Source of the DNA: SpSt-501 sp037481615
GTDB lineage: Bacteria; Desulfobacterota; Desulfobacteria; Desulfobacterales; SpSt-501
DNA: 64,000 nt
Direction: 5' to 3' (one strand)
NCBI GenBank assembly: GCA_037481615.1
Contig: JBBFLI010000004.1
Position 1 is the stretch's first letter. Every line of letters begins with the position of its first letter. Positions 24,872 through 34,806 of this stretch are shown here, one piece after another. A program made the position numbers and the translations under genes. The notes under the pieces were generated by a model. It had not been told where the DNA came from and searched no databases. It worked only from the letters and a program-made list of their open reading frames with translations.

Positions 24872-25596
24872 ACCCGACCCGGACGCCGAACCGGCTGGAG
24901 ACGATCGCGCGCCGGCTCTGCCGCGAAGTCGACGGGCTCTCCTTTCCGCCGCCCGTGGCTTTCGTCTACAACCCCCTCGCCTACGCCTTCGCCCCGTACC
25001 GGCTCTATGTCCGCCGCTACGGCGCCCCCCCCAAGCAGGCGCTCCTCGTGGGGATGAACCCCGGCCCGTGGGGCATGGCCCAGACGGGCATCCCCTTCGG
25101 GGAGATCCACGCCGTGCGCTCGTGGATGGGCATCGAAGCCCCCGTCGGAAAGCCCGCCCGCCTTCACCCCCGGCGTCCCGTTCTGGGGTTCGCCTGCAGG
25201 CGGAGCGAGCCGAGCGGCCGGCGCCTGTGGGGGCTCGCCGCGCGGATCGGCCCGCCCGAGAGCTTTTTCCGGCGCTTTTTCGTCGTCAACTACTGCCCGC
25301 TTCTCTTCTTCGACCGCGAGGGGGCGAACCTCACCCCCGAGCGGCTGCCCGCGCAGGTTTCGGCCCCGCTGTTTTCCGCCTGCGATCGCGCGCTCGCCGA
25401 AACCGCGGCCTTTCTCGAGCCGCAGGCGGTCGTCGGCATCGGCCGCTTCGCCGCCGAGCGCGCGCGCGTCGCGCTCGCCGGCTTCGGGGTCGTGATCGGG
25501 ACGCTCCCCCACCCCAGCCCCGCCAACCCGGCCGCGAACCGCGACTGGGAGGGGCAGGCCCGGGCCGGGCTCGCCGAGCTGGGACTGGCATGCTGA
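24862..25596 (+). CDS. SMUG-type uracil-DNA glycosylase
   Basis: A 244-residue member of the single-strand-selective monofunctional uracil-DNA glycosylase family, which removes uracil and oxidised uracils from DNA. The motif GMNPGPWGMAQTGIPFGE (residues 64-81) is almost the animal SMUG1 active-site sequence, and HPSPANPAANRDW near residue 214 is the DNA-intercalating motif. SMUG proteins are uncommon in bacteria; Geobacter is one group that has them. The ATG at 24862 overlaps the previous gene by 10 bases; a GTG at 24868 that overlaps the stop directly is an alternative. It overlaps the next start by 7 bases. Confidence 0.88.
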   Translation: MAVNPTRTPNRLETIARRLCREVDGLSFPPPVAFVYNPLAYAFAPYRLYVRRYGAPPKQALLVGMNPGPWGMAQTGIPFGEIHAVRSWMGIEAPVGKPARLHPRRPVLGFACRRSEPSGRRLWGLAARIGPPESFFRRFFVVNYCPLLFFDREGANLTPERLPAQVSAPLFSACDRALAETAAFLEPQAVVGIGRFAAERARVALAGFGVVIGTLPHPSPANPAANRDWEGQARAGLAELGLAC

Positions 25597-26135
25597 GGGC
25601 CGTTTTTCTCCGCGTGGGGTTGCTGTTGAGTCTTGCCGGGTGCTGGGCCTGCACCGGGGCGACGTGGAAAGGCGACGGCAGGGGGGATTCCGAGGAAGCC
25701 CGGGTCGCCGAACTCGCCTCCGCGCTGCGGGCGCTCGGACCGGGGGTCGATCGCGAGGAGGCGGGACGGGCGGCGCGGGCGGCGATCGCCGCCTCCCGGC
25801 GGCTCGCCGCCGCCTACCGCGTCTCCCCCCCCGCCCGGTGGCACAATCTGCTCGTCCAGCTCGGGGCCCGCGAGCGCGGACTGTGTTATCATTGGACCGA
25901 GGACCTGATGCAGGAGATGCAAGCCCTCGGACTGCGGACCCTCGAGATGCACTGGGGGGTCGCTCACCGCGGCAGCGACCTCCGCGAACACAACAGCGTC
26001 GTGGTCACCGCCGCCGGTCGCCCTTTCGCCGAGGGGCTCGTGCTCGACCCGTGGCGCGAATCCGGCCGCCTGGTCTGGGTCCGCGTGCGCGAGGACCGCT
26101 ATCCCTGGGAGCCGCTGCCGCGGGAGCAGTGGTGA
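25590..26135 (+). CDS. Lipoprotein with candidate Cys-His-Asp triad
   Basis: A 181-residue protein with a lipobox LAGC (Cys18), so it is predicted to be membrane-anchored. In the mature part, GLCYHW (Cys99), EHNSVVV (His134) and VLDPWRESG (Asp153) are spaced as in papain/transglutaminase-like folds, where Cys, His and Asp form the active site. I do not recognise a named family, and activity is a prediction. The N-terminal 40 mature residues are charged linker. The start overlaps the glycosylase stop. Confidence 0.6.
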   Translation: MLRAVFLRVGLLLSLAGCWACTGATWKGDGRGDSEEARVAELASALRALGPGVDREEAGRAARAAIAASRRLAAAYRVSPPARWHNLLVQLGARERGLCYHWTEDLMQEMQALGLRTLEMHWGVAHRGSDLREHNSVVVTAAGRPFAEGLVLDPWRESGRLVWVRVREDRYPWEPLPREQW

Positions 26136-26158
26136 CGTAGACCGCGCAAGGAGGCGCC

Positions 26159-27130
26159 ATGGAACCTTCGCTCGCCGAATGGAGGCCGCGGCTGGAAGAG
26201 GCCGCGCAGGTGCTGGCACCCGTCGCCCACCGCACCCCCGTCTTCACCTCGCGCAGCCTGAACCGCCGTTTCGCATCCGAGATCTTCTTCAAGTGCGAAA
26301 ACCTGCAACGCGCGGGCGCCTTCAAGTTCCGCGGCGCCTACAACGCCATCTCCCGGCTGCCGCCCGCGGATCGCGCCCGCGGCGTGATCACCTTCTCTTC
26401 GGGGAACCACGGCCAGGCCGTCGCCCTGGTGAGCCAGATCCTCGGCCTGCGCGCCACCGTCGTGATGCCGCAGGATGCGCCGCTCCCCAAACGCCGGGCG
26501 ACCGAGGGCTATGGGGCGCGGGTGATCCTCTACGACCCCCGCGAGCGCTCGCGGGAAGAGATCGCCCGCACGCTGCAGGCCGAGGAGGGCTCCGTCCTGA
26601 TCCCGCCCTTCGACCACCCGGAGGTGATCGCCGGCCAGGGGACGGCCGCGCTCGAATTCTGGGAGCAGACCGGGGGGCTCGACCGCCTGCTCGTCCCCTG
26701 CGGCGGCGGCGGGCTGCTCAGCGGCTGCGCCCTGGCGATCCGGAGCCGCTCACCCTCCTGCGCCGTGATCGGCGTCGAACCCGCGCTCGCCGACGACGCC
26801 ACGCGATCCTTTCGCACCGGCGTGCTGCACACGGTGCACAACCCGCCCACGATCGCCGACGGGACGCGAACCCCCAGCCTCGGCCGGATCACCTTCCCGC
26901 TGGTGCGGGCTTTCGTGCACGACATGACGACCGTCGGCGAGGAATCGATCGCCGCCGCGGTCCGCCTGCTCCTCGAGCGCCTCAAGCTCGTCGTCGAGCC
27001 CTCGGGGGCCCTCGGCCTCGCCGCGCTCCTCGAGGGCGCCGTGCCCCGCGGGGGGCGGATCGGGGTGTTGTTGAGCGGCGGCAACATCGACCCCGCCGTG
27101 CTGCGGGAGATCCTGGCCGGAGCCGATTGA
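26159..27130 (+). CDS. Threonine/serine dehydratase-type PLP enzyme (serine racemase-like)
   Basis: A 323-residue fold-type II PLP enzyme. FKFRGAYNAIS near residue 55 carries the Schiff-base Lys, SSGNHGQAVA near residue 85 binds the substrate carboxylate, and CGGGGLLSG near residue 185 holds the PLP phosphate. There is no C-terminal ACT domain, so it is not the Ile-feedback-regulated IlvA but a short form: catabolic threonine dehydratase, hydroxyaspartate ammonia-lyase or serine racemase. AAGGAGG precedes the ATG. It lies 23 bases after the lipoprotein gene. Confidence 0.85.
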   Translation: MEPSLAEWRPRLEEAAQVLAPVAHRTPVFTSRSLNRRFASEIFFKCENLQRAGAFKFRGAYNAISRLPPADRARGVITFSSGNHGQAVALVSQILGLRATVVMPQDAPLPKRRATEGYGARVILYDPRERSREEIARTLQAEEGSVLIPPFDHPEVIAGQGTAALEFWEQTGGLDRLLVPCGGGGLLSGCALAIRSRSPSCAVIGVEPALADDATRSFRTGVLHTVHNPPTIADGTRTPSLGRITFPLVRAFVHDMTTVGEESIAAAVRLLLERLKLVVEPSGALGLAALLEGAVPRGGRIGVLLSGGNIDPAVLREILAGAD

Positions 27131-27163
27131 TGGGCTCCGGGTTGCCTCCGTCCGGGGGCCGGC

Positions 27164-27192
27164 TTGACCCCCCCTGCCGGATGCGTTACGCA
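27164..27192 (+). promoter_or_regulatory. Weak candidate promoter before the cobalamin adenosyltransferase gene
   Basis: TTGACC (27164-27169), 17 bases and TACGCA (27187-27192) in the 87-base gap before 27218. The -10 box is poor. No cobalamin-riboswitch core was recognised in this gap. Confidence 0.3.
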
Positions 27193-27217
27193 GGAAGCGG
27201 GGGCCCGGGGTAACGGC

Positions 27218-27790
27218 ATGAAGATCTCCACGGGAAGCGGAGACGGCGGGCGGACGAGCCTGTTCAGCGGCGAGCGCGTGCGCAAGGACGACCTGCGCCT
27301 CGAGGCTCAGGGCGATCTGGACGAACTCAACGCCGTGATCGGCTGCCTTGCGGCGAGCCTCCCCGCCGCCGCGGCGGCGCTCAAGCCGGAGCTCGGCGCG
27401 GTCCAGGCGGACCTCTTCCCCATCGGCGCCTGGCTCTCGCTCGGCGGCCCCTCGCCGGCCGCCGCTCTCCTGCCGCCCCTCGATGCCGGCCGCACCGCCC
27501 GGCTGGAGGAGGCGATCACCCGCATGGAGCGCGCGCTGCCGGAGCTGCGCTCGTTCGTGCTGCCGGGGGGCGGCATCGCCGCGGGATGGGCGCATCTGGC
27601 CCGGACGGTGTGCCGCCGCACCGAGCGCCGTGTCGTACGCCTCTTCGATGCCCGAACCGAGGACCCGCCGCCGGCGCTGCTCGAGGCCGTGCGGTACCTG
27701 AACCGCCTCTCCGATTATTTCTTCCTCCTCGCGCGGACCCTGAACCGGATCGAGGGGGTCGAAGAAACCCCATGGCGGAAGGAGCCTTGA
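27218..27790 (+). CDS. PduO-type ATP:cob(I)alamin adenosyltransferase
   Basis: A 190-residue enzyme that attaches the adenosyl group of ATP to reduced corrinoid, making coenzyme B12. Signature blocks are TGSGDGGRTSLFSGERVRKDD at residues 4-24 (ATP binding), DLDELNAVIG, the CRRTERRVVRL helix near residue 133, and YLNRLSDYFFLLAR near residue 160. Length is typical. The start is taken at 27218 where the family begins; upstream codons do not match. It overlaps the flavin-reductase-like gene by 19 bases, which suggests that the two products work together. Confidence 0.92.
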   Translation: MKISTGSGDGGRTSLFSGERVRKDDLRLEAQGDLDELNAVIGCLAASLPAAAAALKPELGAVQADLFPIGAWLSLGGPSPAAALLPPLDAGRTARLEEAITRMERALPELRSFVLPGGGIAAGWAHLARTVCRRTERRVVRLFDARTEDPPPALLEAVRYLNRLSDYFFLLARTLNRIEGVEETPWRKEP

Positions 27791-28461
27791 GGGCCGGCGC
27801 GCATCCGTCCGGATGGCAGGGAAGCACCCGCATCCTCTCCCGCCGTTTCCTCGCCCCGGCGGTCTTCGAGCTCGAGTTGGAGCGGCCGGCGGAGTTCCGC
27901 TTTCTCCCGGGGCAGCGCCTGCGCCTGCGGCGGGAGGGATGCGACCGGGACTACTCGATCGCCTCGGGGCCGGGGGAGCCCGGACTGCGGCTTCTGATCC
28001 GCCTCTTTCCCGAGGGCCGCATGAGCCCCTGGCTCGCGGCGGCCGCCCCCGGCACGGCGATCGAAGGCTCGGGGCCGCACGGCTACTTCCTGTTCGACCC
28101 GGCGGGCGGCACCCCGGTGTTCGTCGCCGCCGGGACCGGGGTCGCCCCCTTTCGATCGATGGCGGCGGCGGGCGCCGCGGGCTTCGTCCTGTTCCAGGGG
28201 GCACGGACGGAGGCCGAGCTCTTCTACCGCAGCCTCCTCGAGCCCCGGGCCGGCCGCTACCTGGGCTGCCTCACGCGCGAGCGGCCGCCGCGGCCCGCCG
28301 GAACCCGCGCCGGGCGGGTGATCGATGCGCTGCGCGAGGACCTGCCCCCGGGGAGCTACGACTTCTATCTCTGCGGGCGCGGGGAAATGATCCGCGACGC
28401 CCTGCAGGTGATCGACGCGCGCTTCCCCGGGGCGCGCGTCTTCACCGAGGCGTTTTCCTGA
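27772..28461 (+). CDS. Ferredoxin-NADP+ reductase-like flavoprotein
   Basis: A 229-residue protein with an FAD-binding beta-barrel and an NAD(P)-binding half. RDYSIASGPGE near residue 60 is the RxYS flavin motif, AAGTGVAPFRSM near residue 120 the dinucleotide motif, and FYLCGRGEMIRDA with the C-terminal VFTEAF matches FNR-type ends. It overlaps the adenosyltransferase gene by 19 bases. Cobalamin adenosylation needs Co(II) to be reduced to Co(I), and FNR-like flavoproteins can serve that purpose, so a corrinoid reductase role is a reasonable inference; a general ferredoxin or flavodoxin reductase is the alternative. Confidence 0.8.
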   Translation: MAEGALRAGAHPSGWQGSTRILSRRFLAPAVFELELERPAEFRFLPGQRLRLRREGCDRDYSIASGPGEPGLRLLIRLFPEGRMSPWLAAAAPGTAIEGSGPHGYFLFDPAGGTPVFVAAGTGVAPFRSMAAAGAAGFVLFQGARTEAELFYRSLLEPRAGRYLGCLTRERPPRPAGTRAGRVIDALREDLPPGSYDFYLCGRGEMIRDALQVIDARFPGARVFTEAFS

Positions 28462-28480
28462 AACGGGGAAGGAGCCGACG

Positions 28481-29515
28481 ATGGAATTTGCCGTCCAGCA
28501 CAAGCAGGCCGAGCTCCTCGATCCCTTCGCGGGGATGGCCCCGCGTTCGATCCCGATCGAGGTCCGCCGCGACCCGTTGACCGGCCGCAGCGCGCGCATC
28601 TGTCATTTCCGGCCGCTCGCCTTCGAGCCCCCCGACACGGCCGCCCTGGCCGCGCGGACCCGCGACAGCTGTCCCTTCTGCCCCGAGCGGGTGCTCACCC
28701 ACACGCCGGCCTTCCCCCCCGACTTCGCCCCGGAGGGGCGGCTGCGCCGCGGGGAGATGACCCTGTTTCCCAACCTCGCCCCCTACGACGCCCTCGGCGC
28801 GGTCGCCACCCTGGGCCCCGAGCATCACCTGCCGCCGGGGAAGATCACCCCCGCCCGGGTGGCGGAGGGTCTTGCGCTCGCGGGGGACTTCTACGAACTT
28901 GCGCTCCGCCGCCGTCACCCGGAGGCGGTCTATTTCCTGCTGAGCTGGAATTATCTCCCCGCCTCGGGCAGCTCGCTCATCCACCCTCACCTGCAGGTCT
29001 TCTGCAGCTCCACCGCGCCCAACCGCCTGCGGGAGGAGCTCGCCGCTTCCGAGGCCTGGTGGCGGAGCACGGGCCGGGTCTACTGGGACGAACTCGTCGC
29101 CGAGGAGGCCGACCGCGGGGAGCGCTTTCTCGGCCGCACCGGCGGGGTCGCCTGGCTCGCCGCCTTCGCCCCCTCGGGCGTGGCCGGGGACGTGGTCGGC
29201 GTGGTCGAGGGCCGCCGCACGATGCTCGACCTCGACGAGGCTGCCCGCGGCGACATCGCCCGGGGGCTCGTGGCCGCGATCGCCGGCTACGCGGAGACGG
29301 GCATCGCCAGCTTCAACGTCTGCTTCTTTCCCGGCCGGGGGGAGGAGAGACACTTCCGGCTTCATCTCGTCTTCACCCCGCGCATTTACTACAACCCGCA
29401 ACTTTCGACCCCCGATGCGACGGCCCTGCGGACGCTCTACGACGAGAGCATCTGCGTCGGCTACCCGGAGGAGATCGCCGGCCGCCTCCGCGGCCGTTTC
29501 GCCGCCGCGGCGTGA
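28481..29515 (+). CDS. GalT/HIT-superfamily nucleotidyltransferase-like protein
   Basis: A 344-residue protein with the layout of galactose-1-phosphate uridylyltransferase: CPFCPERV near residue 66 in the zinc-site position, and SSLIHPHLQVF near residue 168 with the HPHxQ active-site motif in which the second His is the nucleotidylated residue. FRLHLVFTPRIYY near residue 290 corresponds to the second His region. It is more divergent than classical GalT, and the sugar or nucleotide specificity is unclear. It stands 19 bases after the flavoprotein gene and is not next to other galactose genes. Confidence 0.75.
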   Translation: MEFAVQHKQAELLDPFAGMAPRSIPIEVRRDPLTGRSARICHFRPLAFEPPDTAALAARTRDSCPFCPERVLTHTPAFPPDFAPEGRLRRGEMTLFPNLAPYDALGAVATLGPEHHLPPGKITPARVAEGLALAGDFYELALRRRHPEAVYFLLSWNYLPASGSSLIHPHLQVFCSSTAPNRLREELAASEAWWRSTGRVYWDELVAEEADRGERFLGRTGGVAWLAAFAPSGVAGDVVGVVEGRRTMLDLDEAARGDIARGLVAAIAGYAETGIASFNVCFFPGRGEERHFRLHLVFTPRIYYNPQLSTPDATALRTLYDESICVGYPEEIAGRLRGRFAAAA

Positions 29516-29563
29516 GGAGCAGCCCCCCCGCCCGGCATCCCCGCAAGGCATGAGGAGGCGCCC

Positions 29564-30811
29564 ATGCGCATCGAGAAGCTGGACATCCCCGGCTCGCGGG
29601 GCCAGCGGCTGGCCGCGCTGCTCGACCTGCCGCTCGCCGGCCGGCCGGCGGCCTACGCGCTCTTCGCCCACTGCTTCACCTGCTCGAAGAACGTGAAAGC
29701 GGCCCACCACCTCTGCCGTGCGCTCACGCGCGAGGGGATCGCCGTCCTGCGCTTCGACTTCACCGGCCTCGGCGAAAGCGGCGGGGATTTCGCCGATACG
29801 GGTTTCCGCTCGAACGTGGAAGACGTGATCGCCGCGGCCCGCTTTCTGGCGGACGCCTGCGAAGGACCCCGCCTCCTCGTCGGCCATTCCTGGGGCGGAG
29901 CGGCGGTCCTGCAGGCGGCCCCCGCCGTCCCCACCTGCCGCGCCGTCGCCACCCTGGCCGCGCCCTGCGACCCGCGCGACGTCTTCCGCTTTCTCGGCCC
30001 CGCCGCGCAGGAGATCGCCGCCCGCGGCGAGGCCGAAGTGCCGATCGCCGGCCGGCCCTTCCGCCTCCGCCGGAAATTTCTGCAAGACCTCGAAGGGCTC
30101 GCGCCCGAACGGACGATCCGCGAGTTGAACCGCGCGCTCTTGATCCTCCATTCCCCGGAGGACGAGACGGTCGACATCGCGCACGCCCTGCGCATCTTCG
30201 AAGCCGCACGCCACCCCAAGAGCTTCGTCGCGCTGGAGGGGGCCGACCACCTGCTCTCCAACCCCGCGGACTCGCGCTACGCCGGGGCGGTGATCGCCGC
30301 CTGGGCCCGCCGTTACCTCGGATCCGAGACCCTGCCGCCCGGACCCGACGAAGCCGCCCCCCGCCCCATCACCGCACGCACGGCCGCCGGCGGGCTGCTG
30401 ACCGAGATCCACGTCCAGCGCCACCACCTGGTCGCCGACGAACCGGTCGCCCTGGGCGGGACCGACCAGGGCCCGAGCCCTTTCGACCTGTTGATCGCCT
30501 CGCTCGGGGCCTGCACGGCGATGACGCTGCGCATGTACGCCGACCGCAAGGGCTGGCCCCTCGAAGCGGCGACCGTCCGCCTGCGGCACGAGAAGATCCA
30601 CGCCACCGCCTGCGCGGAGTGCGAAACGCGGGAGGGCTGGCTCGACCGCATCGAGCGCGAAATCGAGCTCGAAGGCCCGCTCGAGGCCGAGCAGCGATCC
30701 CGGATGCTCGCCATCGCCGACCGCTGCCCGGTCCACCGCACGCTCACGGGCGAAGTGCACATCGTCACGCGCCTGCGCGAAGGCGGCTCTCCGGGGGCCG
30801 GCGACCCATGA
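29564..30811 (+). CDS. Fused alpha/beta hydrolase-OsmC domain protein
   Basis: A 415-residue two-domain protein. Residues 1-255 form an alpha/beta hydrolase with the nucleophile elbow GHSWGG near residue 108, the acid in HSPEDETVD near residue 208 and the His in GADHLLSN near residue 228. Residues 270-405 are an OsmC/Ohr-like domain with the redox pair Cys in LGACTAMTLR and DRCPVHR. This fusion is known in many bacteria; OsmC domains reduce organic hydroperoxides. The substrate of the hydrolase half is unknown. GGAGG precedes the ATG, and its stop overlaps the DUF1499 gene (ATGA). Confidence 0.88.
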   Translation: MRIEKLDIPGSRGQRLAALLDLPLAGRPAAYALFAHCFTCSKNVKAAHHLCRALTREGIAVLRFDFTGLGESGGDFADTGFRSNVEDVIAAARFLADACEGPRLLVGHSWGGAAVLQAAPAVPTCRAVATLAAPCDPRDVFRFLGPAAQEIAARGEAEVPIAGRPFRLRRKFLQDLEGLAPERTIRELNRALLILHSPEDETVDIAHALRIFEAARHPKSFVALEGADHLLSNPADSRYAGAVIAAWARRYLGSETLPPGPDEAAPRPITARTAAGGLLTEIHVQRHHLVADEPVALGGTDQGPSPFDLLIASLGACTAMTLRMYADRKGWPLEAATVRLRHEKIHATACAECETREGWLDRIEREIELEGPLEAEQRSRMLAIADRCPVHRTLTGEVHIVTRLREGGSPGAGDP

Positions 30812-31299
30812 AGCCCCCCGCCGGCCGGGGGCGGCCGCTCGGGCCCGCGCCCCCTTCCGATCCGCCGCCCTGCCCGCAGGCTCCCTGCTGCGTGTCGAGC
30901 CTCCACCCCCGCCGGCGACCGCTCGTCGACCCGCTTCCGTTTTCGGGCCCGGCGGAGGCCGCCCGCGAACGGCTCCTCGCCGCCTTGCGGTCGTTTCCCC
31001 GCACGCGGATCGTCGCCGCCGAAGGGCCTGCGGTGCGTGCGGAGTGCCGCTCCCGCTTTTTCGGCTTCGTGGACGAGCTCGACTTCCGGATCGACGAAAC
31101 CGCAGGCGTGATCCACGTCCGCTCGGGCTGCCGCTTCGGCTTCGGGGATCTCGGCGCGAACCGCCGGCGCATCGCCCGTCTCCGCCGGGCCTTTGCCGGG
31201 GGGGCTCCCGCTGACCCCCTTCCGGGCCCCACCGGCCGCACCCCCTCCCCCGGCCGGCTTTCTTCCTTCCCTCAAGTCCGCCCCGTCTCCGGTCGATAA
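30808..31299 (+). CDS. DUF1499-domain protein
   Basis: A 163-residue protein matching DUF1499: CPQAPCCVSSLHP near residue 22, RFFGFVDELDFRID near residue 84 and IHVRSGCRFGFGDLGANRRR near residue 104. The family is widespread and uncharacterised, sometimes lipoprotein-like; here no export signal is seen. The last 30 residues are Pro/Gly-rich and probably disordered. Its start overlaps the hydrolase-OsmC stop. Confidence 0.8.
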   Translation: MKPPAGRGRPLGPAPPSDPPPCPQAPCCVSSLHPRRRPLVDPLPFSGPAEAARERLLAALRSFPRTRIVAAEGPAVRAECRSRFFGFVDELDFRIDETAGVIHVRSGCRFGFGDLGANRRRIARLRRAFAGGAPADPLPGPTGRTPSPGRLSSFPQVRPVSGR

Positions 31300-31332
31300 C
31301 GGCTTCAGGAAGCCCTTGCCGTGAACTTTTCC

Positions 31333-31350
31333 GGGGCGGCCCCCCGCCCC
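31333..31350 (+). other. Hairpin in the leader of the HDOD gene
   Basis: GGGGCGG (31333-31339) and CCGCCCC (31344-31350) pair around a CCCC loop, 10 bases before the GAGGAG ribosome site of the HDOD gene. It may affect translation or be a stable RNA end; there is no U-tract. Confidence 0.35.
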
Positions 31351-31369
31351 CCCGGGAATCGAGGAGCCC

Positions 31370-32601
31370 ATGGGCATCACCGCGTTGGCGCAGATCCGAC
31401 CCGGCATGGTCCTGGCCGAGGATGTACGCGACGTGAACGGCCGCCTGCTGCTTTCCCGCGGCAAGACGATCGGCCCCGAGCACATCCGCGTGTTCAAGAT
31501 CTGGGGGGTGAACCGCGTTTCCGTCCTGGGCGCCCTGGAGCCCGAAGCTGAAGCGAGGCCGGCCGTCGACCCGCAGCGGATCGAAGCCGCCCGGCGGGAG
31601 CTCGAGCCCCGCTTCCGCCGCACCGACCGCAGCCACCCCGCCGTGGCCGAAATGTTCCGCACGGCGGCCCTCTACCGCGCGGCCCGCGACCTTTCCTTTC
31701 CGCCCGAGCCCGACTTGCCGCCCGCGGAGACCGCCGCCGGGGACCGCCCCCCCCGGCGGGATTTCCTCGAGGCGTTCATGGAAAAGGAGATCGCGCTCCC
31801 CGAGATCTCCACGATCGTCTTCGAACTGAACGAGGTCATCGCCAACCCGCTCTCGACGGCCGACCAGATGGCCCAGGTGATCCACAAGAGCCCGAGCCTC
31901 ACGGCGCTGCTGCTGAAAATCGTCAATTCCGCCCTCTACAGCCTGCCCGCCCCCGTGGACCGCGTCTCGCTCGCCGTCACCCTGATCGGCACGCGCGAGC
32001 TCTCGGCGCTCGCGCTGGGGCTGAGCGTCATCTCCGCCTTCCGCCACATTCCGCGCCGCGTGATCGACATGCCCCGGTTCCTCGAGCACAGCCTGGCCTG
32101 CGGCATCGCCAGCCGCCTGCTGGCCGCGCAGAAGAACCTGCGCCAGACCGAGCAGCTCTTCTCCGCCGGGCTGCTGCACGACCTCGGCCGTCTGATCCTC
32201 TATCTCTTCTTCCCCGACGACATGCTCGCGGCCCTGCGGACCGCCCGCCGCGAGGGGCTCTGCCTCTTCGAGGCCGAGCGGCGCGAACTCGGCTGCCCCC
32301 ATGCCTGGATCGGCCAGGTTTTGCTCAAGAAGTGGCACCTGCCGCTGCTCCTCGAACACGCCGCCTGCTTTCACCACGAGCCCGAGGCCTCGCCCGACCC
32401 CCTGCCGGCGGCGATCGTGCATGTGTCCGACGTCCTCGTGAACGCTCTCGGGATCGGCTCGAGCGGCGAGCGCCTGGTCCCGCCGCTCCGGCCCGCGGCC
32501 TGGGAAGCGCTCGGGCTGCCGCCGGAGTGCCTGGAGACCATCGCCTCGCAGACCGCCCAGCATCTCGAGGCGATGGAGTTTCTGCTGCGGGAGACGCTCT
32601 C

Positions 32602-32605
<4 letters not shown>
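31370..32605 (+). CDS. HDOD-domain signalling protein
   Basis: A 411-residue protein. Residues 1-55 form a small beta-rich module (GMVLAEDVRDVNGRLLLSRG), as found before many HD-GYP/HDOD proteins. Residues 140-400 form an HDOD domain: LPEISTIVFELNEVIANP, IHKSPSLTALLLKIVNSALYSLP and SAGLLHDLGRLIL. HDOD is an HD-like fold that generally lacks phosphohydrolase activity and acts in regulation. It overlaps the hybrid kinase gene by ATGA, so the two very probably act in one signalling path. GAGGAG precedes the ATG. Confidence 0.85.
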
Positions 32606-34404
<1,799 letters not shown>

Positions 34405-34409
34405 AAGCC

Positions 34410-34438
34410 TTGCCAGGAACGGAAAATCCGGGTAACAG
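34410..34438 (+). promoter_or_regulatory. Possible promoter overlapping an inverted repeat
   Basis: TTGCCA (34410-34415), 17 bases, TAACAG (34433-34438). The -10 box lies in the loop of the inverted repeat AATCCGG (34425-34431) / CCGGATT (34439-34445), which could be an operator or a short hairpin ending the kinase transcript. Confidence 0.4.
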
Positions 34439-34480
34439 CCGGATTCTCCGGGCCGGCTGCCGGCCCGCCGGGGGGAGGGC

Positions 34481-34729
34481 ATGGGACGACACAGCCACCG
34501 TTTCGTCGAGGAATACGAGGGGCTCGTCGGCTTCGGCCTGGACCGCCGGACCGACGAGCACACCGTCGCCTATCTGCTGCAGAAGTTTTCCGACGATGCG
34601 CTTCTCGCCGTCTTGTTGCCGCGGCTCACGGACGAGGAACTGGCGGAGATCTTCGATCGGCTGAACCGTCTCTTGCGCCGCCATCTCGACGAAGCCGAGT
34701 ACCACCGCCTCTTTCTCAAGGACGAATGA
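34481..34729 (+). CDS. Small conserved cytoplasmic protein
   Basis: An 82-residue acidic helical protein with the stretches YEGLVGFGLDRRTDEHTV, LLPRLTDEELAEIFDRL and HLDEAEYHRLFLKD. Similar short proteins, annotated only as cytoplasmic proteins, occur in sulfate- and metal-reducing deltaproteobacteria; I recall no known function. GGGGGAGGG precedes the ATG. It sits alone between the kinase and the aminopeptidase with about 76 bases on each side. Confidence 0.6.
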   Translation: MGRHSHRFVEEYEGLVGFGLDRRTDEHTVAYLLQKFSDDALLAVLLPRLTDEELAEIFDRLNRLLRRHLDEAEYHRLFLKDE

Positions 34730-34806
34730 CGCCGGGTCCCTGCCGCCGGCCCCCCGGGACCTGCGGCGCGGAGGCCCCCCCTGCTTCCCCGGGAGGTCGG
34801 CAATCC

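Noticed and set aside
27131..27217. A cobalamin riboswitch before the adenosyltransferase gene
   Set aside because: The gap is only 87 bases and I see no B12-box-like core sequence.
28442..32563. A 1373-codon open frame on the minus strand
   Set aside because: It lies opposite the FNR, GalT-like, OsmC-fusion, DUF1499 and HDOD genes, has low-complexity Arg/Gly/Glu composition and no family match. Such mirror frames are expected at about 70% G+C.
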